64,000 nucleotides of DNA from Candidatus Jettenia caeni. Its GTDB lineage: Bacteria; Planctomycetota; Brocadiia; Brocadiales; Brocadiaceae. Every line of letters starts with the position of its first letter. Position 1 is the stretch's first letter. The DNA is taken from assembly GCA_000296795.1 (NCBI GenBank), contig BAFH01000003.1, positions 1,054,401 to 1,118,400 of the forward strand. The letters run 5' to 3'. Shown one piece after another: positions 45,889-55,367 of the stretch. The position numbers and the translations under genes are program-made. The notes below the pieces were generated by a model. The model made no database searches and was not told the DNA's origin. It saw only the letters and a list, made by a program, of their open reading frames with translations.

Positions 45889-47337
45889 CTACTGTTCAAA
45901 TAAGGCATTTACGAATGCGTCAGGATTAAATTTTTCTATATCATCCGCTTTTTCTCCCAATCCGATAAATTTTACGGGAATGTTTATTTCATTACGCATG
46001 CCTAATACAACGCCGCCCTTTGCAGTACCATCTATTTTAGCAAGAAATATTCCTGTAATATCAACAGCTTGCTTAAACATTTTTGCCTGGGAAATTGCAT
46101 TTTGCCCTGTTGTAGCATCGAGTACCATTAACACCTCATGAGGCGCCCCGGGAGATCTTTTCGAAATAACTCGTTTTATTTTACTTAATTCATTCATAAG
46201 GTTCTCATGGGTATGAAGGCGTCCGGCAGTATCCACAATTAATATGTCAATACCCCTTGAAATACTGGCTTCTAATGCATCATAAGTTACTGCTGCAGGA
46301 TCAGAACCGGTTTGATGTTTTACGATATCTGCTCCGATACGTTTACTCCAAATATCCAATTGATCTGCTGCTGCAGCCCTAAAAGTATCGCCTGCAGCGA
46401 CCATTACCCTTTTACCCTCTTTGATGAAAAGACTTGCAAGTTTTGCTATGGATGTAGTTTTTCCTACACCATTAACTCCCACTACCATAATGACGGTTGG
46501 GGGTGTGGGAGCATAATTAATATCGATTTGCCAGGACTGTAGATCTTCTTTTAATCTACTTTTTATGAAATCATGTATTTGTGTTGTTTCATTTATTGTT
46601 TTAGATTTCCATGCTTCATGTATTTCCTGCATGAGTCTTTGAACAGGTTTTACCCCTATATCTGCACCAATCAGGATATCTTCCAGTTCTTCAAGCACAG
46701 ATTCATCGATAGTTCTTCTAAAAGAAAAAACACCTTTTAATCGGGACCAGAAACGGTTCCGGGTTTTTTCTAATCCTTTTTTTAGCTTTTCAGATTTGAT
46801 CCTGTCTTCTATAACCGCCGTTTCTTGCAGGGATGGAATGGGTGTTTCGACCTCCTCTTCCATAACAGCAGTTTCAGATGAAGCCAAAGCTTGTTTTTCA
46901 GCATCATCTTCAGTTACAGCAGTTTCTGGCAGGACAGAAACCTGTTCTTCAGTTTCAATAACTGTCGTTTCTGTTGGAGTAGAAATGATTTCTTCAGTAT
47001 CAACTTCTATAACTGCTGTTTCTGATAGTGCTGATACAGGTTTTTTTATAGCACCTTGCGTATCAGGAGTATCGGGTGAAATAGGGGATTCTTCGGTATC
47101 AATTTCAATAAGAGCAGTTTCTTCTTCGATAACAGAAACTTCAGGTTCGATGGGAACTAATCTTACAACACCATTTTCTATAATGACCGTTTTTCGAGAT
47201 TCTACTGTGAAGTTTTTTAGCCGATACCAAAAGCTGACTCGCTTTTTTTTCAAACCCGTTTTTATCTTTTGAGTCTCTATCATTTCTATTTTATTGTCAA
47301 CCATGGCTTTTTTGCCTTTTTTTGAGGCCAGTCCCAT
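45889..47337 (-). CDS. ftsY: Signal recognition particle receptor FtsY, long acidic repeat N-terminus
   Basis: 482 residues. The C-terminal 300 form the NG domain: N domain helices ('LKGVFSFRRTIDESVLEELEDILIGADIG'), G1 'GVNGVGKTTSIAKLA', 'DTFRAAAADQL', DTAGR and TKID, the SRP GTPase marks. The first roughly 180 residues are acidic (A domain) with about six copies of an ETAVIE-like unit spaced 17-30 residues, and two short 'RVSFWYRLKNF' / 'RNRFWSRLKGV' amphipathic segments that could bind the membrane. It docks ribosome-SRP complexes to the Sec translocon. Start ATG 47337, alternative MVDNKIE 11 codons in. Confidence 0.95.
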   Translation of the reverse strand: MGLASKKGKKAMVDNKIEMIETQKIKTGLKKKRVSFWYRLKNFTVESRKTVIIENGVVRLVPIEPEVSVIEEETALIEIDTEESPISPDTPDTQGAIKKPVSALSETAVIEVDTEEIISTPTETTVIETEEQVSVLPETAVTEDDAEKQALASSETAVMEEEVETPIPSLQETAVIEDRIKSEKLKKGLEKTRNRFWSRLKGVFSFRRTIDESVLEELEDILIGADIGVKPVQRLMQEIHEAWKSKTINETTQIHDFIKSRLKEDLQSWQIDINYAPTPPTVIMVVGVNGVGKTTSIAKLASLFIKEGKRVMVAAGDTFRAAAADQLDIWSKRIGADIVKHQTGSDPAAVTYDALEASISRGIDILIVDTAGRLHTHENLMNELSKIKRVISKRSPGAPHEVLMVLDATTGQNAISQAKMFKQAVDITGIFLAKIDGTAKGGVVLGMRNEINIPVKFIGLGEKADDIEKFNPDAFVNALFEQ

Positions 47338-47468
47338 AGGTTATTATCTCCTCTATAGATTTTTACAATAAGAGCTGCCTTTTCAAGAACTTTGCATAAT
47401 CGGTGTCCTTTGAATTGGAATCTATTTGTAAAACTAATATTAACAAATAATGTATAAGGTAAACCTCT

Positions 47469-48752
47469 TCATTGAGAAGAGCATTTTTGTCTAAGCTTAT
47501 GAACAAACTCCTCTGGTACCGTAACTTTAGCAATGGGGGTGTCTATTTTTCTCTCTCCATGAAAATCAGAGCCACCGGTTACGGCCAAATCGTATTTTTC
47601 TGCTATCTTGAGATATTTCTTAATAGTTTGTGGGGAATGAGCTGGATAATATACTTCAATTCCTTGTAAACCGTCTTTTACCAAATCTTCAATAATGTGA
47701 TCTCTTTGGGTGAGTCCCGGATGGGCCAGAACTGATGCTCCATGAGCCTCTTTAATCAATTCAATAGCCTCTCGTGGTGTAAACGTTTTTTTAGGAACGT
47801 ATGCAGGCCCATTGTCCCCTATATATTTTAAAAATGCCTCTAAAATAGTGCTGCAATAACCATGTTTCCATATTACCTCTGCTACATGCATACGCCCTGG
47901 CGAGCCTTTCCCTGCTAAGGTAAGGACTTCCTCCGCATCAATGTCAACATTCAGGTTATGGAGTTTTTCAACTATAGTATAAATACGTTTTAACCTGTCT
48001 TCATGAGCTCGTTTTAACATCTTTTGCAGAGAGGTATTATGGATGTCGATAAAATATCCAAGGATATGAACCTCTGAAGGACTGAGGTATGAAGAGAGTT
48101 CTATACCAGGAATAATATTCAGGTTTTTATTATTTCCGTAACGGAGCGCAATACCAACACCCTCAATAGTATCGTGGTCTGTAATAGCGATAGTTGAAAC
48201 ACCAGACAGAAGCGCCTCATCAACTACCTCTTCAGGTGTCATTGTACCATCGGAGTAATTTGTATGTATGTGTAAATCGGAATTTCCATAATTAACTTCT
48301 ACTATATTCTGGAAAACAGGATCAGAAACGTTATCTTTCAACTCTCCGTTTCCGAATTGTGTGTAGATCTTATCGAGAATTCCATTTACAAAAGTTCCTG
48401 AATTTTTCGTGCTGAACTTTTTGGCAAGCTCAATGGCCTCATTAATTGAAACCTTTGGTGGAATATCGTCCCTGTACAAAAGTTCGTAGACTCCTAAGCG
48501 GAGAATATTTTTATCAATAATGGCCATGCGGTGTAATTCCCAATGTTCTGTAACACTGGATATCTTTTCATCTATTTCTTTGAGATGTGACCGGCAACCG
48601 TCAACAAGCAATATGGCAAATCTATATATGTCAGGCTTATCTGTATTTTTTTTACAGAAGGTATCGACCTCATCAAATATTCCGTCACCACGCAGGTCAA
48701 GTTGATAAAGAGCTTGAAGGGCAAGTTCACGAGCAATCGTTCTATTACGCAT
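47469..48752 (-). CDS. nusB: NusB-PHP phosphoesterase fusion
   Basis: About 427 residues from ATG 48752. Residues 1-145: NusB antitermination factor ('RTIARELALQALYQLDLRG', 'WELHRMAIIDKNILRLGVYELL', 'SINEAIELAKKFSTKNSGTFVNGILDKI'). Residues 165-427: PHP metal-dependent phosphoesterase of the TrpH/YciV (RNase AM, 3',5'-nucleotide phosphatase) type with 'DLHIHTNYSDGTMTPEEVV', 'ITDHDT', 'PGIELSS', 'VLAHPG' and 'GGSDFHG'. No stop or frameshift between the halves. A single chain with rRNA-transcription and RNA/nucleotide-hydrolysis domains is unusual. ribH lies upstream on the same strand, the common nusB neighbour. Confidence 0.92.
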   Translation of the reverse strand: MRNRTIARELALQALYQLDLRGDGIFDEVDTFCKKNTDKPDIYRFAILLVDGCRSHLKEIDEKISSVTEHWELHRMAIIDKNILRLGVYELLYRDDIPPKVSINEAIELAKKFSTKNSGTFVNGILDKIYTQFGNGELKDNVSDPVFQNIVEVNYGNSDLHIHTNYSDGTMTPEEVVDEALLSGVSTIAITDHDTIEGVGIALRYGNNKNLNIIPGIELSSYLSPSEVHILGYFIDIHNTSLQKMLKRAHEDRLKRIYTIVEKLHNLNVDIDAEEVLTLAGKGSPGRMHVAEVIWKHGYCSTILEAFLKYIGDNGPAYVPKKTFTPREAIELIKEAHGASVLAHPGLTQRDHIIEDLVKDGLQGIEVYYPAHSPQTIKKYLKIAEKYDLAVTGGSDFHGERKIDTPIAKVTVPEEFVHKLRQKCSSQ

Positions 48753-48861
48753 AGAATAGTCAATTTTCAGTAAGAGCAATTAAAAAAATAAATCAATAAA
48801 AAATGCATTTCTTTATGGTTATAAGTAGGGTGCGGGAGAGGAGAGCAAAACAGGTAACTGA

Positions 48862-49389
48862 TTAAACCTTTTTAGCTGATTTTATACAGGATTGTATTTG
48901 ATCAAAAAGGTTTACCATTTCTATGGCTGATAAAGCAGCCTCTGCGCCTTTATTGCCAGTTTTTGCTCCAGCCCGGTCAATGGCTTGTTCCAAGGTCTCT
49001 GTTGTAATAACGCCATAAATAGTTGGAATACCGGTAGACAAACCAACCTGTGCAATACCTTTAGCTGATTCGCTTGCAATATAATCAAAATGAGGTGTTT
49101 CGCCGCGGATAACAGCGCCGAGGCAAATTACCGCATCATATTTTCCATTCTGTGCTACTTTAAGAGCGGCGCCTGGTATCTCATAAGAGCCAGGGACCCA
49201 GAAAATATCAATATCCTCTTCTTTTACACCGTGCCTGATAAGTCCATCTAGTGCACCATCCAATAAACGCTTTGTTATAAAATTGTTAAATCGGCTAACA
49301 ACAATTCCAAATTTCTTCCCTGTGCCAATTAAATTTCCACAGAATTCAATACCCATAAGTTTCAGAGAGTTCCCCTCATAGATAGCCAA
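48862..49389 (-). CDS. ribH: 6,7-dimethyl-8-ribityllumazine synthase
   Basis: 175 residues from a TTG ([11 protein letters not shown]); an in-frame ATG 11 codons later is possible. Penultimate step of riboflavin synthesis. Recognisable: '[21 protein letters not shown]', '[16 protein letters not shown]', '[24 protein letters not shown]' with the catalytic His, and '[20 protein letters not shown]'. Forms 60-subunit or pentameric particles. Pairs with nusB downstream and complements ribF at 61-62 kb. Confidence 0.96.
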   Translation of the reverse strand: MAIYEGNSLKLMGIEFCGNLIGTGKKFGIVVSRFNNFITKRLLDGALDGLIRHGVKEEDIDIFWVPGSYEIPGAALKVAQNGKYDAVICLGAVIRGETPHFDYIASESAKGIAQVGLSTGIPTIYGVITTETLEQAIDRAGAKTGNKGAEAALSAIEMVNLFDQIQSCIKSAKKV

Positions 49390-49597
49390 GAAAATAGATT
49401 GTTATATGCAAAATAGTAGCATATACCATGAAATCTTTCAAGGCTTTTCTCCTGAATTGTTTTCTTGTAATTTTAGAGGTATGTTTGTATGATAAACTGC
49501 TTGTTTTTTGTTATGGTCTCAAAGGAAAAATAAATCATAAGGCGAGAAAGAGAAATTTTTATGTGTATCGATTTATTATAATTCACAGAGGTTTGAT

Positions 49598-50944
49598 GTG
49601 GAAAAGGTAACGAGAGAAGAAGAGATTGATGAAATCGAAAAAATAAGGATGACTTTAGGCGCACACCTTGAAGAGCTGCGACGCAGGGTGGTTTATTCCA
49701 TTATCGCCATTGTTCTTTGCTTCGTATTCTGTTGGTTTTTTAAAGTGCAGATTTTGGATATAGCCAAAAAGCCCCATAGGTTTGCTATGGGAAAGGCAGG
49801 CCTTTCATCTGAGTTACAGGTGCTCAGCTATCAGGAGGGTTTTTATGCCTATATGAAATTGTGTTTTATAACATCGGTTTTTATCGCTTATCCGTTTGTC
49901 ATCTACCAAATATGGCAATTTGTAAGGGCAGGGCTTTATAAAAAAGAGAAAAAATATATACTCCTCTTCCTTCCTATTTCATACCTTGCTTTCGTGGTAG
50001 GAGGAGTTTTTGGGTATTTTTTACTTATACCCTTTGGTCTGCAATTTTTAATCGGTATTCTTGGTCCGGGAATACAACCAATTATTACCATGCAGCAGTA
50101 TGTTTCATTTGTGTTCATGCTGACTGTGGCATTAGGATTAGTATTTCAATTGCCTCTCGTTATGCTACTCCTGTCGAAGATTGGAATTGTTAGCCCTGAC
50201 AAATTCATTGCATGGAGAAAGTATGCCATCTTAGTAATATTTATTATTGCTGCTATAGTTACTCCACCCGATCCTTTTACACAGACTATGACTGCAGTTC
50301 CCATGATCATTCTCTACGAACTAGGAATCCTTATCGCAAGACCTACAAAAAAAGGATTTATTCTCCTGGGTACCGCTGTTGGTTGTGGAGCTATTGCTGT
50401 GGTTGGGGTATATTTTTATTTTACCCATAGGGGTGGAGAGATTAATGTGTCGAATCCGTATGGGGATATTCAGATTTTATATCCGGGCGATAGAGGGTGG
50501 AAGAAGGTATCAGGCCATATGTCCTTTCAGAAAGGTATTACCCTGAAAACTGGCAAGGGAGGGAGAACCGTCTTATCTACAAAAAAGGGGGTGAATGTAG
50601 GGATGGACACAAATACTGAAGCGCATTTTTTTGATTCCTGGAAGATGCAACTAAAAACCGGTCAAATCCTCATTTCGATGAAGGAATCGGAAATACCCTT
50701 AGAAGTTGATACCCCGAATGGGCGGATACGGATGAATAAGGGTACTTTAAATATCCAGGCGAAGGATATTGTTACTATTGTGACAGCCGTAAATGGCGAG
50801 GCTACTCTATTGATAGAAGGGGAAGAGAAAAAATTATTGGAAGGACGGCAACATAAGATGTCCATAGGCGGCGAACCTGTGGATATTGGGGCTATTATCA
50901 ATTGGTCAGAGGGTATAGTAACGAAATCTGATGAGCAAAAGTGA
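49598..50944 (+). CDS. tatC: TatC with a fused C-terminal FecR-like domain
   Basis: 448 residues, GTG start after CAGAGG. Residues 1-275: TatC, the twin-arginine translocase receptor, with 'LGAHLEELRRRVVYSI' and six transmembrane helices; 'VALGLVFQLPLVMLLLSKIGIV' and 'AAIVTPPDPFTQTMTAVPMIILYELG' are highly conserved. Residues 280-448: after a further helix ('GCGAIAVVGVYFYF') an extracytoplasmic FecR-like beta region ('GRTVLSTKKGVNVGMDTNTE', 'LEVDTPNGRIRMNKGTLNIQ'). TatC is normally about 250 residues with no such tail. ATP-independent export of folded proteins, including Fe-S and Mo proteins. Confidence 0.9.
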   Translation: MEKVTREEEIDEIEKIRMTLGAHLEELRRRVVYSIIAIVLCFVFCWFFKVQILDIAKKPHRFAMGKAGLSSELQVLSYQEGFYAYMKLCFITSVFIAYPFVIYQIWQFVRAGLYKKEKKYILLFLPISYLAFVVGGVFGYFLLIPFGLQFLIGILGPGIQPIITMQQYVSFVFMLTVALGLVFQLPLVMLLLSKIGIVSPDKFIAWRKYAILVIFIIAAIVTPPDPFTQTMTAVPMIILYELGILIARPTKKGFILLGTAVGCGAIAVVGVYFYFTHRGGEINVSNPYGDIQILYPGDRGWKKVSGHMSFQKGITLKTGKGGRTVLSTKKGVNVGMDTNTEAHFFDSWKMQLKTGQILISMKESEIPLEVDTPNGRIRMNKGTLNIQAKDIVTIVTAVNGEATLLIEGEEKKLLEGRQHKMSIGGEPVDIGAIINWSEGIVTKSDEQK

Positions 50945-51083
50945 TAAGATTATCAAGAGAAAACAGGAGAAAATACTTACCCTGAGCTTCTGTTTGAAAA
51001 CGTTGATTCCCAAAAAGTTTCTCCTTCGGATTTAGAATTATACTGTTTTCTTTCCTCAACTTGAAAAACATAATAAGTAAATA

Positions 51084-51926
51084 ATGGTTCAAGTAACAGA
51101 AGATACTTTTGAGTGTATTCTATCTACCTTCAATGAGCTACAAGAAATCAATCTTCAGGATGTAACCTTTATAGATCCTTACGGTATGGTTGGCCTTCTG
51201 GAATTAGGAGAATTATGTAAATCAAGGAATATTCGGAAAGTCATATATTTACCCCATTCAGAAGAAGTCCTTACATATCTTGAAAGGATGGATTTCTTTC
51301 GATTTGCTTATAACTATTTTGACCTCAGGCCTTCAAGACCGGAGATCTTGGAGAAATATCTGAGAAATTCGTATTCAGATGTCCTTCTTGAGATCACACC
51401 GATAGAAAAGTCAGATGATATCCATTTCATTGTTCGTAAGGTCAAAGAGCGTGCTCATGCAATCCTCAACAGGCATCTGCATTATAATGAGAGGGCAATT
51501 CATGGTTTTATCGTTGCACTTTCAGAGGTATGCCAGAATATCATTGAGCATAGCAAGGCCAGGGGGTTTGTAGGTATCCAGAAATATTTTTTCCAGAACA
51601 TAGGTAAAAATGTTGTAAAGATTGCCGTTATGGATATTGGTATGGGATTTAAAAAATCCTTATCTGAACGGTTTACCTTAAAGAATGACCTTGATGCTAT
51701 TGAAAATGCCCTCCTTCGCGGTGCATCCAGATTTGCAGAAAAAGGAAGAGGACACGGATTGGCTGCCGTAAGACGCTTTGTCAATCAATGGGATGGTAAA
51801 CTCTCCGTCCGTTCGGGAACTGCGAAACTCTCTATAATACCTGAGTGGGCATGGGGAAGAGAGAAAGAATTCCATCTTACTTATTTTCCTGGCGCCCAGA
51901 TAAACATCCTCCTGCCAGAAATTTAA
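51084..51926 (+). CDS. STAS-like + HATPase (anti-sigma-type) protein
   Basis: 280 residues, ATG start. N-terminal 90 residues look STAS-like ('INLQDVTFIDPYGMVGLLELGELCKSR'), C-terminal part is a HATPase_c of the RsbW/SpoIIAB type with N box 'ALSEVCQNIIEHSKARG', G1 'DIGMGF' and G2 'GRGHGLAAVRRFV'. A switch that phosphorylates or binds a partner; no sigma-factor gene adjacent. It sits at the left edge of the restriction island, and another STAS-like protein closes the island at 60.4 kb. Confidence 0.8.
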   Translation: MVQVTEDTFECILSTFNELQEINLQDVTFIDPYGMVGLLELGELCKSRNIRKVIYLPHSEEVLTYLERMDFFRFAYNYFDLRPSRPEILEKYLRNSYSDVLLEITPIEKSDDIHFIVRKVKERAHAILNRHLHYNERAIHGFIVALSEVCQNIIEHSKARGFVGIQKYFFQNIGKNVVKIAVMDIGMGFKKSLSERFTLKNDLDAIENALLRGASRFAEKGRGHGLAAVRRFVNQWDGKLSVRSGTAKLSIIPEWAWGREKEFHLTYFPGAQINILLPEI

Positions 51927-51951
51927 TTCTCATTTCTCCAAGATATTTTGT

Positions 51952-51979
51952 TTGACTTAGGTTCTATTTTGTTTATAAT
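51952..51979 (+). promoter_or_regulatory. Sigma-70-type promoter of the restriction-modification operon
   Basis: TTGACT, 16 bp, TATAAT, ending 75 bp before the methyltransferase ATG. Confidence 0.65.
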
Positions 51980-52054
51980 GAATTCAATTGAATCTATTGA
52001 ATAAGTGTTGTATTCCTCTGAAGTCAGAAAAAACCGCTTCCTATATCTAAAATA

Positions 52055-53947
52055 ATGACTCAACACTTTTTACCTCTCATAGATACTCCTCTGGAACAAA
52101 AATTCCTCAAAGCTATTATCTCTTATTATTTTCATGAAAATGATAAACTTGGTCTTGGACTTAGTAAGTCTCAAATAAGTACTGTATGTAAAGTACTTTT
52201 ATGTGGGAGCGAGTCTAATTCTGACAATCCTCCGACGTGGCAAATCAATGAAGAAACAATATTGGATGAATATCATAAAAAAGAATTTGCAATAATGGAT
52301 TATCTCCACATTGTTTCTCTTGAATTAAGAAAACAATTAGGGCAGTATGCAACACCAATTGAGATAGTGAGATATATAGTAAAATCGGTTGAATATATTC
52401 CATCGAAAAGTATTTTACAAAAGAGGCTTATAGACCCTGCCTGTGGTTCAGGTGCCTTTTTGGGAGAGGCATGCCGGGTTTACTTGAACGCCCTCAAAAA
52501 AGCTGCCATACCTATATCTGAATGGTATCCAATGATTATTTCGGCTATCTGTGGAATAGATATTGACCCAAAGGCTTGTTTCTTTGCCCGATTAAATTTG
52601 GCGATGCTCCTTGCGCCTCCCATCCTTGAATTTATCTCCAAGAATACTATCGCAAAATTAAAACCCCTGCCTATCCATTGTGCTGACACCTTGCATTTGT
52701 TAGCTTCAAGGAGAAAAAGTATTCCATTATTCTACGACAGAATCAGCATACCGTTAGAGGATCAATTTGATTTTGTTGTAGGCAATCCGCCTTATTATAA
52801 AATAAAAAATCTGGAACAAAATATAAAGAATACTTTTACGGAGTCTATTTACGGGCATCCCAATGCTTATGCCCTCTTTATTCATGCAGGTATTGAGATG
52901 TTAAGGACACATGGGAGATTGGGTTTCATAGTTCCCCGTTCAATGCTTTCGGGACTTTATTTTAAAAATCTCAGGGAGTTTATTGAAAAAAAAACAGCGA
53001 TAAAGGAAATCGTTAATATCTCGGATCGAAAAAATATTTTTGATGGCGTCCTTCATGGTACGATGATTCTTTCACTGAAACGAGGGAAACAGAACGATGA
53101 GAAAATTAATATTTCTCTCGTGAAAACTCTGGAGGATATACGAGATCAGCATAGGGCAGTAATTGTTGATAGAAATGAAGTAGTCCAACAGCTTAATGGT
53201 ACAACAGTATGGTTCGTAGCTGATTCTTTGGATGTATATAACATTCTTAGCAAGATAATTAAGGGAAGTCCTCTCTTATCTGGAAATCAAATTAATTATC
53301 GGGCAAAGACAGGACAGATTGTTTGGAACAGGGTTAAACCATTATTATCAACACAGAAAGAGCCAGATACCCTGCCGTTAGTATGGGCAACGGATGTCGG
53401 GAAGTTTAGTTTTTCTTTTAATAGAATGGGTATTGCAAGACCTTGTTTCCTGAAATCCAATTCAAAGACAAAACAGCTTATTGTTAAAGGCCTTTGTATC
53501 CTTGTTCAGCGTGTTACGGCAGATGAGCAACCGTCACGCATTATAGCTTGCATACCAGAAGAGTTGTGTAAAAAAGAGCACGATGGATATTTCGTTGAAA
53601 ACCATTTGAATATTATTCAGCCTACAAATGAAAGTAATACAATCGATCTCTATTTTATCCTTGGCATCCTCAATTCAGATGTTGTTGACTTCTTTTTCCG
53701 TACCATGAACGGCAACACGCAAGTTTCGGCTACAGAGTTGAATCTTCTTCCCATACCAACAGGCAAATCCGATGATAAAATTGCAGAGATTGCTAAAGAA
53801 ATTCAGGTAGTTGAGGAAGCAAAGAGAAAAAAGCTGTTTACAGAATTGAATGTTTTAGTGGCTAAAGCTTATGGTCTAAATATGAATGAGCTTCGCTTTA
53901 TAAAGAATCACCTCAACGAGAGGAAATATGACAATTCAGGAGATTAA
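52055..53947 (+). CDS. N6-adenine DNA methyltransferase (Eco57I/TaqI-like)
   Basis: 630 residues, ATG start. SAM-binding motif I DPACGSGAFLG at 128-138, catalytic motif IV NPPY at 244-247 in 'FDFVVGNPPYYKIKN', preceded by 'LRKQLGQYATPIEIVRYIV' (motif X). Motif order X-I-IV is that of gamma-class amino-methyltransferases. The C-terminal third ('LPLVWATDVGKFSFSFNRMG', 'NTQVSATELNLLPIP') is a TaqI-C/target-recognition-like region. It protects host DNA from the endonuclease encoded next, with which it overlaps by 20 bp. Confidence 0.92.
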   Translation: MTQHFLPLIDTPLEQKFLKAIISYYFHENDKLGLGLSKSQISTVCKVLLCGSESNSDNPPTWQINEETILDEYHKKEFAIMDYLHIVSLELRKQLGQYATPIEIVRYIVKSVEYIPSKSILQKRLIDPACGSGAFLGEACRVYLNALKKAAIPISEWYPMIISAICGIDIDPKACFFARLNLAMLLAPPILEFISKNTIAKLKPLPIHCADTLHLLASRRKSIPLFYDRISIPLEDQFDFVVGNPPYYKIKNLEQNIKNTFTESIYGHPNAYALFIHAGIEMLRTHGRLGFIVPRSMLSGLYFKNLREFIEKKTAIKEIVNISDRKNIFDGVLHGTMILSLKRGKQNDEKINISLVKTLEDIRDQHRAVIVDRNEVVQQLNGTTVWFVADSLDVYNILSKIIKGSPLLSGNQINYRAKTGQIVWNRVKPLLSTQKEPDTLPLVWATDVGKFSFSFNRMGIARPCFLKSNSKTKQLIVKGLCILVQRVTADEQPSRIIACIPEELCKKEHDGYFVENHLNIIQPTNESNTIDLYFILGILNSDVVDFFFRTMNGNTQVSATELNLLPIPTGKSDDKIAEIAKEIQVVEEAKRKKLFTELNVLVAKAYGLNMNELRFIKNHLNERKYDNSGD

Positions 53948-54857
53948 GACTGTTCTTGAGAAAATAAATTTTCCCCATCGGTTCGTTTCTGAACAAACAG
54001 CGGTATGCATAATGGCATTGTCCGATAAAACTGAAAGAAAGGGATTGTTAGCTGATCATAAAAGTTTGTGCGAAGGAGCCAGAATCCATGATATTTTGAA
54101 TTTCGCTAGAAATGAATTGGGTAAACAGGTTGCAGAAAATACACGAGAAGCATACAGAAAGACCTCCCTTGCACCTCTCTTGAATTATGGTCTTGTGGTT
54201 AGGCATCAACTCAGCACTAATGACCCAAATACATACTATAGACTCCATCCAAATTTTGAACGTCTTTTTTCTGAGAAACATCCTGAAAAGCAGCAAAATC
54301 TTATTGCTGAGCTACAAATTAAATCAACAAAATTAAGAGAACGACACACACGTAAGGTATCTCAGTATAATACTGTTTGTGTACAAATAAATAGTGAAGA
54401 TACCTTTTCTCTTAGTCCCGGTGCACACAACATCCTTGAAAAGGCTATCATTGAAGTATTTAGCCACGCTTTTTTAAGTAAGCTACAAGTGGTGTATCTT
54501 GGGGATACAGCACCAAGAAAAGGCTATCAAAATCGAGTATTAATGAGACGTTTGAATCTTCCCATTGATACTGCTGAATCATTACCAGATGTTATTCTTC
54601 TTTCTGAACATGAAAAACATCTTGTGATTGTTGAAGCAGTAACAAGCAGTGGTCCGATAAATCATATACGTCTTGAGCAATTACAGGAATTTACGCTAGA
54701 ATCAAGTAAATTGGGATACAAAATCAGTTATATTACCGCCTTTCCTTCCCGTGCTGTTTTTAGAAGGTTTGTTGAAGATATTGCTTGGGGAAGTAGTGTA
54801 TGGATTGAGAATGAACCAAATAATATTGTGCATTTTGAAGAGTTTGATGATAAATGA
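53928..54857 (+). CDS. BsuBI/PstI-like type II restriction endonuclease
   Basis: 309 residues, ATG overlapping the methyltransferase. N-terminal helix-turn-helix-like DNA-binding part (1-110), then the BsuBI/PstI C-terminal nuclease: 'VVYLGDTAPRKG', 'LPDVILLSEHEK' (D221), 'LVIVEAVTSSGPINHIRLEQL' (E236, in the PD-x-EAV arrangement of the PD-D/ExK-like fold) and 'ITAFPSRAVFRRFVEDIAWGSSVWI'. Relatives cut CTGCAG; specificity cannot be inferred here. Adjacent to its methyltransferase, as usual. Confidence 0.9.
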   Translation: MTIQEIKTVLEKINFPHRFVSEQTAVCIMALSDKTERKGLLADHKSLCEGARIHDILNFARNELGKQVAENTREAYRKTSLAPLLNYGLVVRHQLSTNDPNTYYRLHPNFERLFSEKHPEKQQNLIAELQIKSTKLRERHTRKVSQYNTVCVQINSEDTFSLSPGAHNILEKAIIEVFSHAFLSKLQVVYLGDTAPRKGYQNRVLMRRLNLPIDTAESLPDVILLSEHEKHLVIVEAVTSSGPINHIRLEQLQEFTLESSKLGYKISYITAFPSRAVFRRFVEDIAWGSSVWIENEPNNIVHFEEFDDK

Positions 54858-55357
54858 AATACAATCCTGAAACAGTAAAGATAGTTCCGAATGTCATTCA
54901 GAAGGAATTTGAATCTGAAGAAAATAGAAACAAGCATATAATTTCAAAAGTTCAAATAATGTTAACAGTCGCTAGTATTTTACTAACAGCAATAATTTTT
55001 CTTCTGAGAGCAGTGTTTGAACAAGATTGGCACAGATGTTTAACCACGCCATTACTAGTTTTTGCTATGTTTGTAATTATAGGATCAATACTTCTTTTTC
55101 TGAATATTATCCGTGTAAAGACCTTTCAAAGAATCGATTATGGGAAACTTATTTTTAACACGGAGCTAGAAAAAGAACCAGAAGAAGTTGGAGGTAGGCT
55201 GATTGCTACTTACGAAGATGCTTTAAAAATGAATGTTCGAGTTGTTGACGAATTGGTTGATACATTTAAAAAAGGCACTTTTTTAATTGAAGTTTCAGTT
55301 TGTTTATTTGCTGCTGTTTTATTTGTTATTTTAATTATATTTTTGAAAAATTTTTAG
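54854..55357 (+). CDS. Three-helix membrane protein coupled to the restriction operon
   Basis: 167 residues. ATGA overlap with the endonuclease stop, so translation is coupled. Transmembrane helices 'QIMLTVASILLTAIIFLLRAV', 'LVFAMFVIIGSILLFLNIIRV' and 'FLIEVSVCLFAAVLFVILIIFL'; a 60-residue soluble loop with 'RLIATYEDALKMNVRVVDEL' lies between the second and third. Architecture recalls small membrane effectors (Pycsar/CBASS 'S-4TM' or SLATT-like) but is not diagnostic. I cannot name the family. Confidence 0.65.
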   Translation: MKYNPETVKIVPNVIQKEFESEENRNKHIISKVQIMLTVASILLTAIIFLLRAVFEQDWHRCLTTPLLVFAMFVIIGSILLFLNIIRVKTFQRIDYGKLIFNTELEKEPEEVGGRLIATYEDALKMNVRVVDELVDTFKKGTFLIEVSVCLFAAVLFVILIIFLKNF

Positions 55358-55367
55358 GAGACCATGC

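Noticed and set aside
46796-47272. Rightward 158-residue Ser/Val-rich frame
   Set aside because: Antisense of the acidic repeat region of ftsY.
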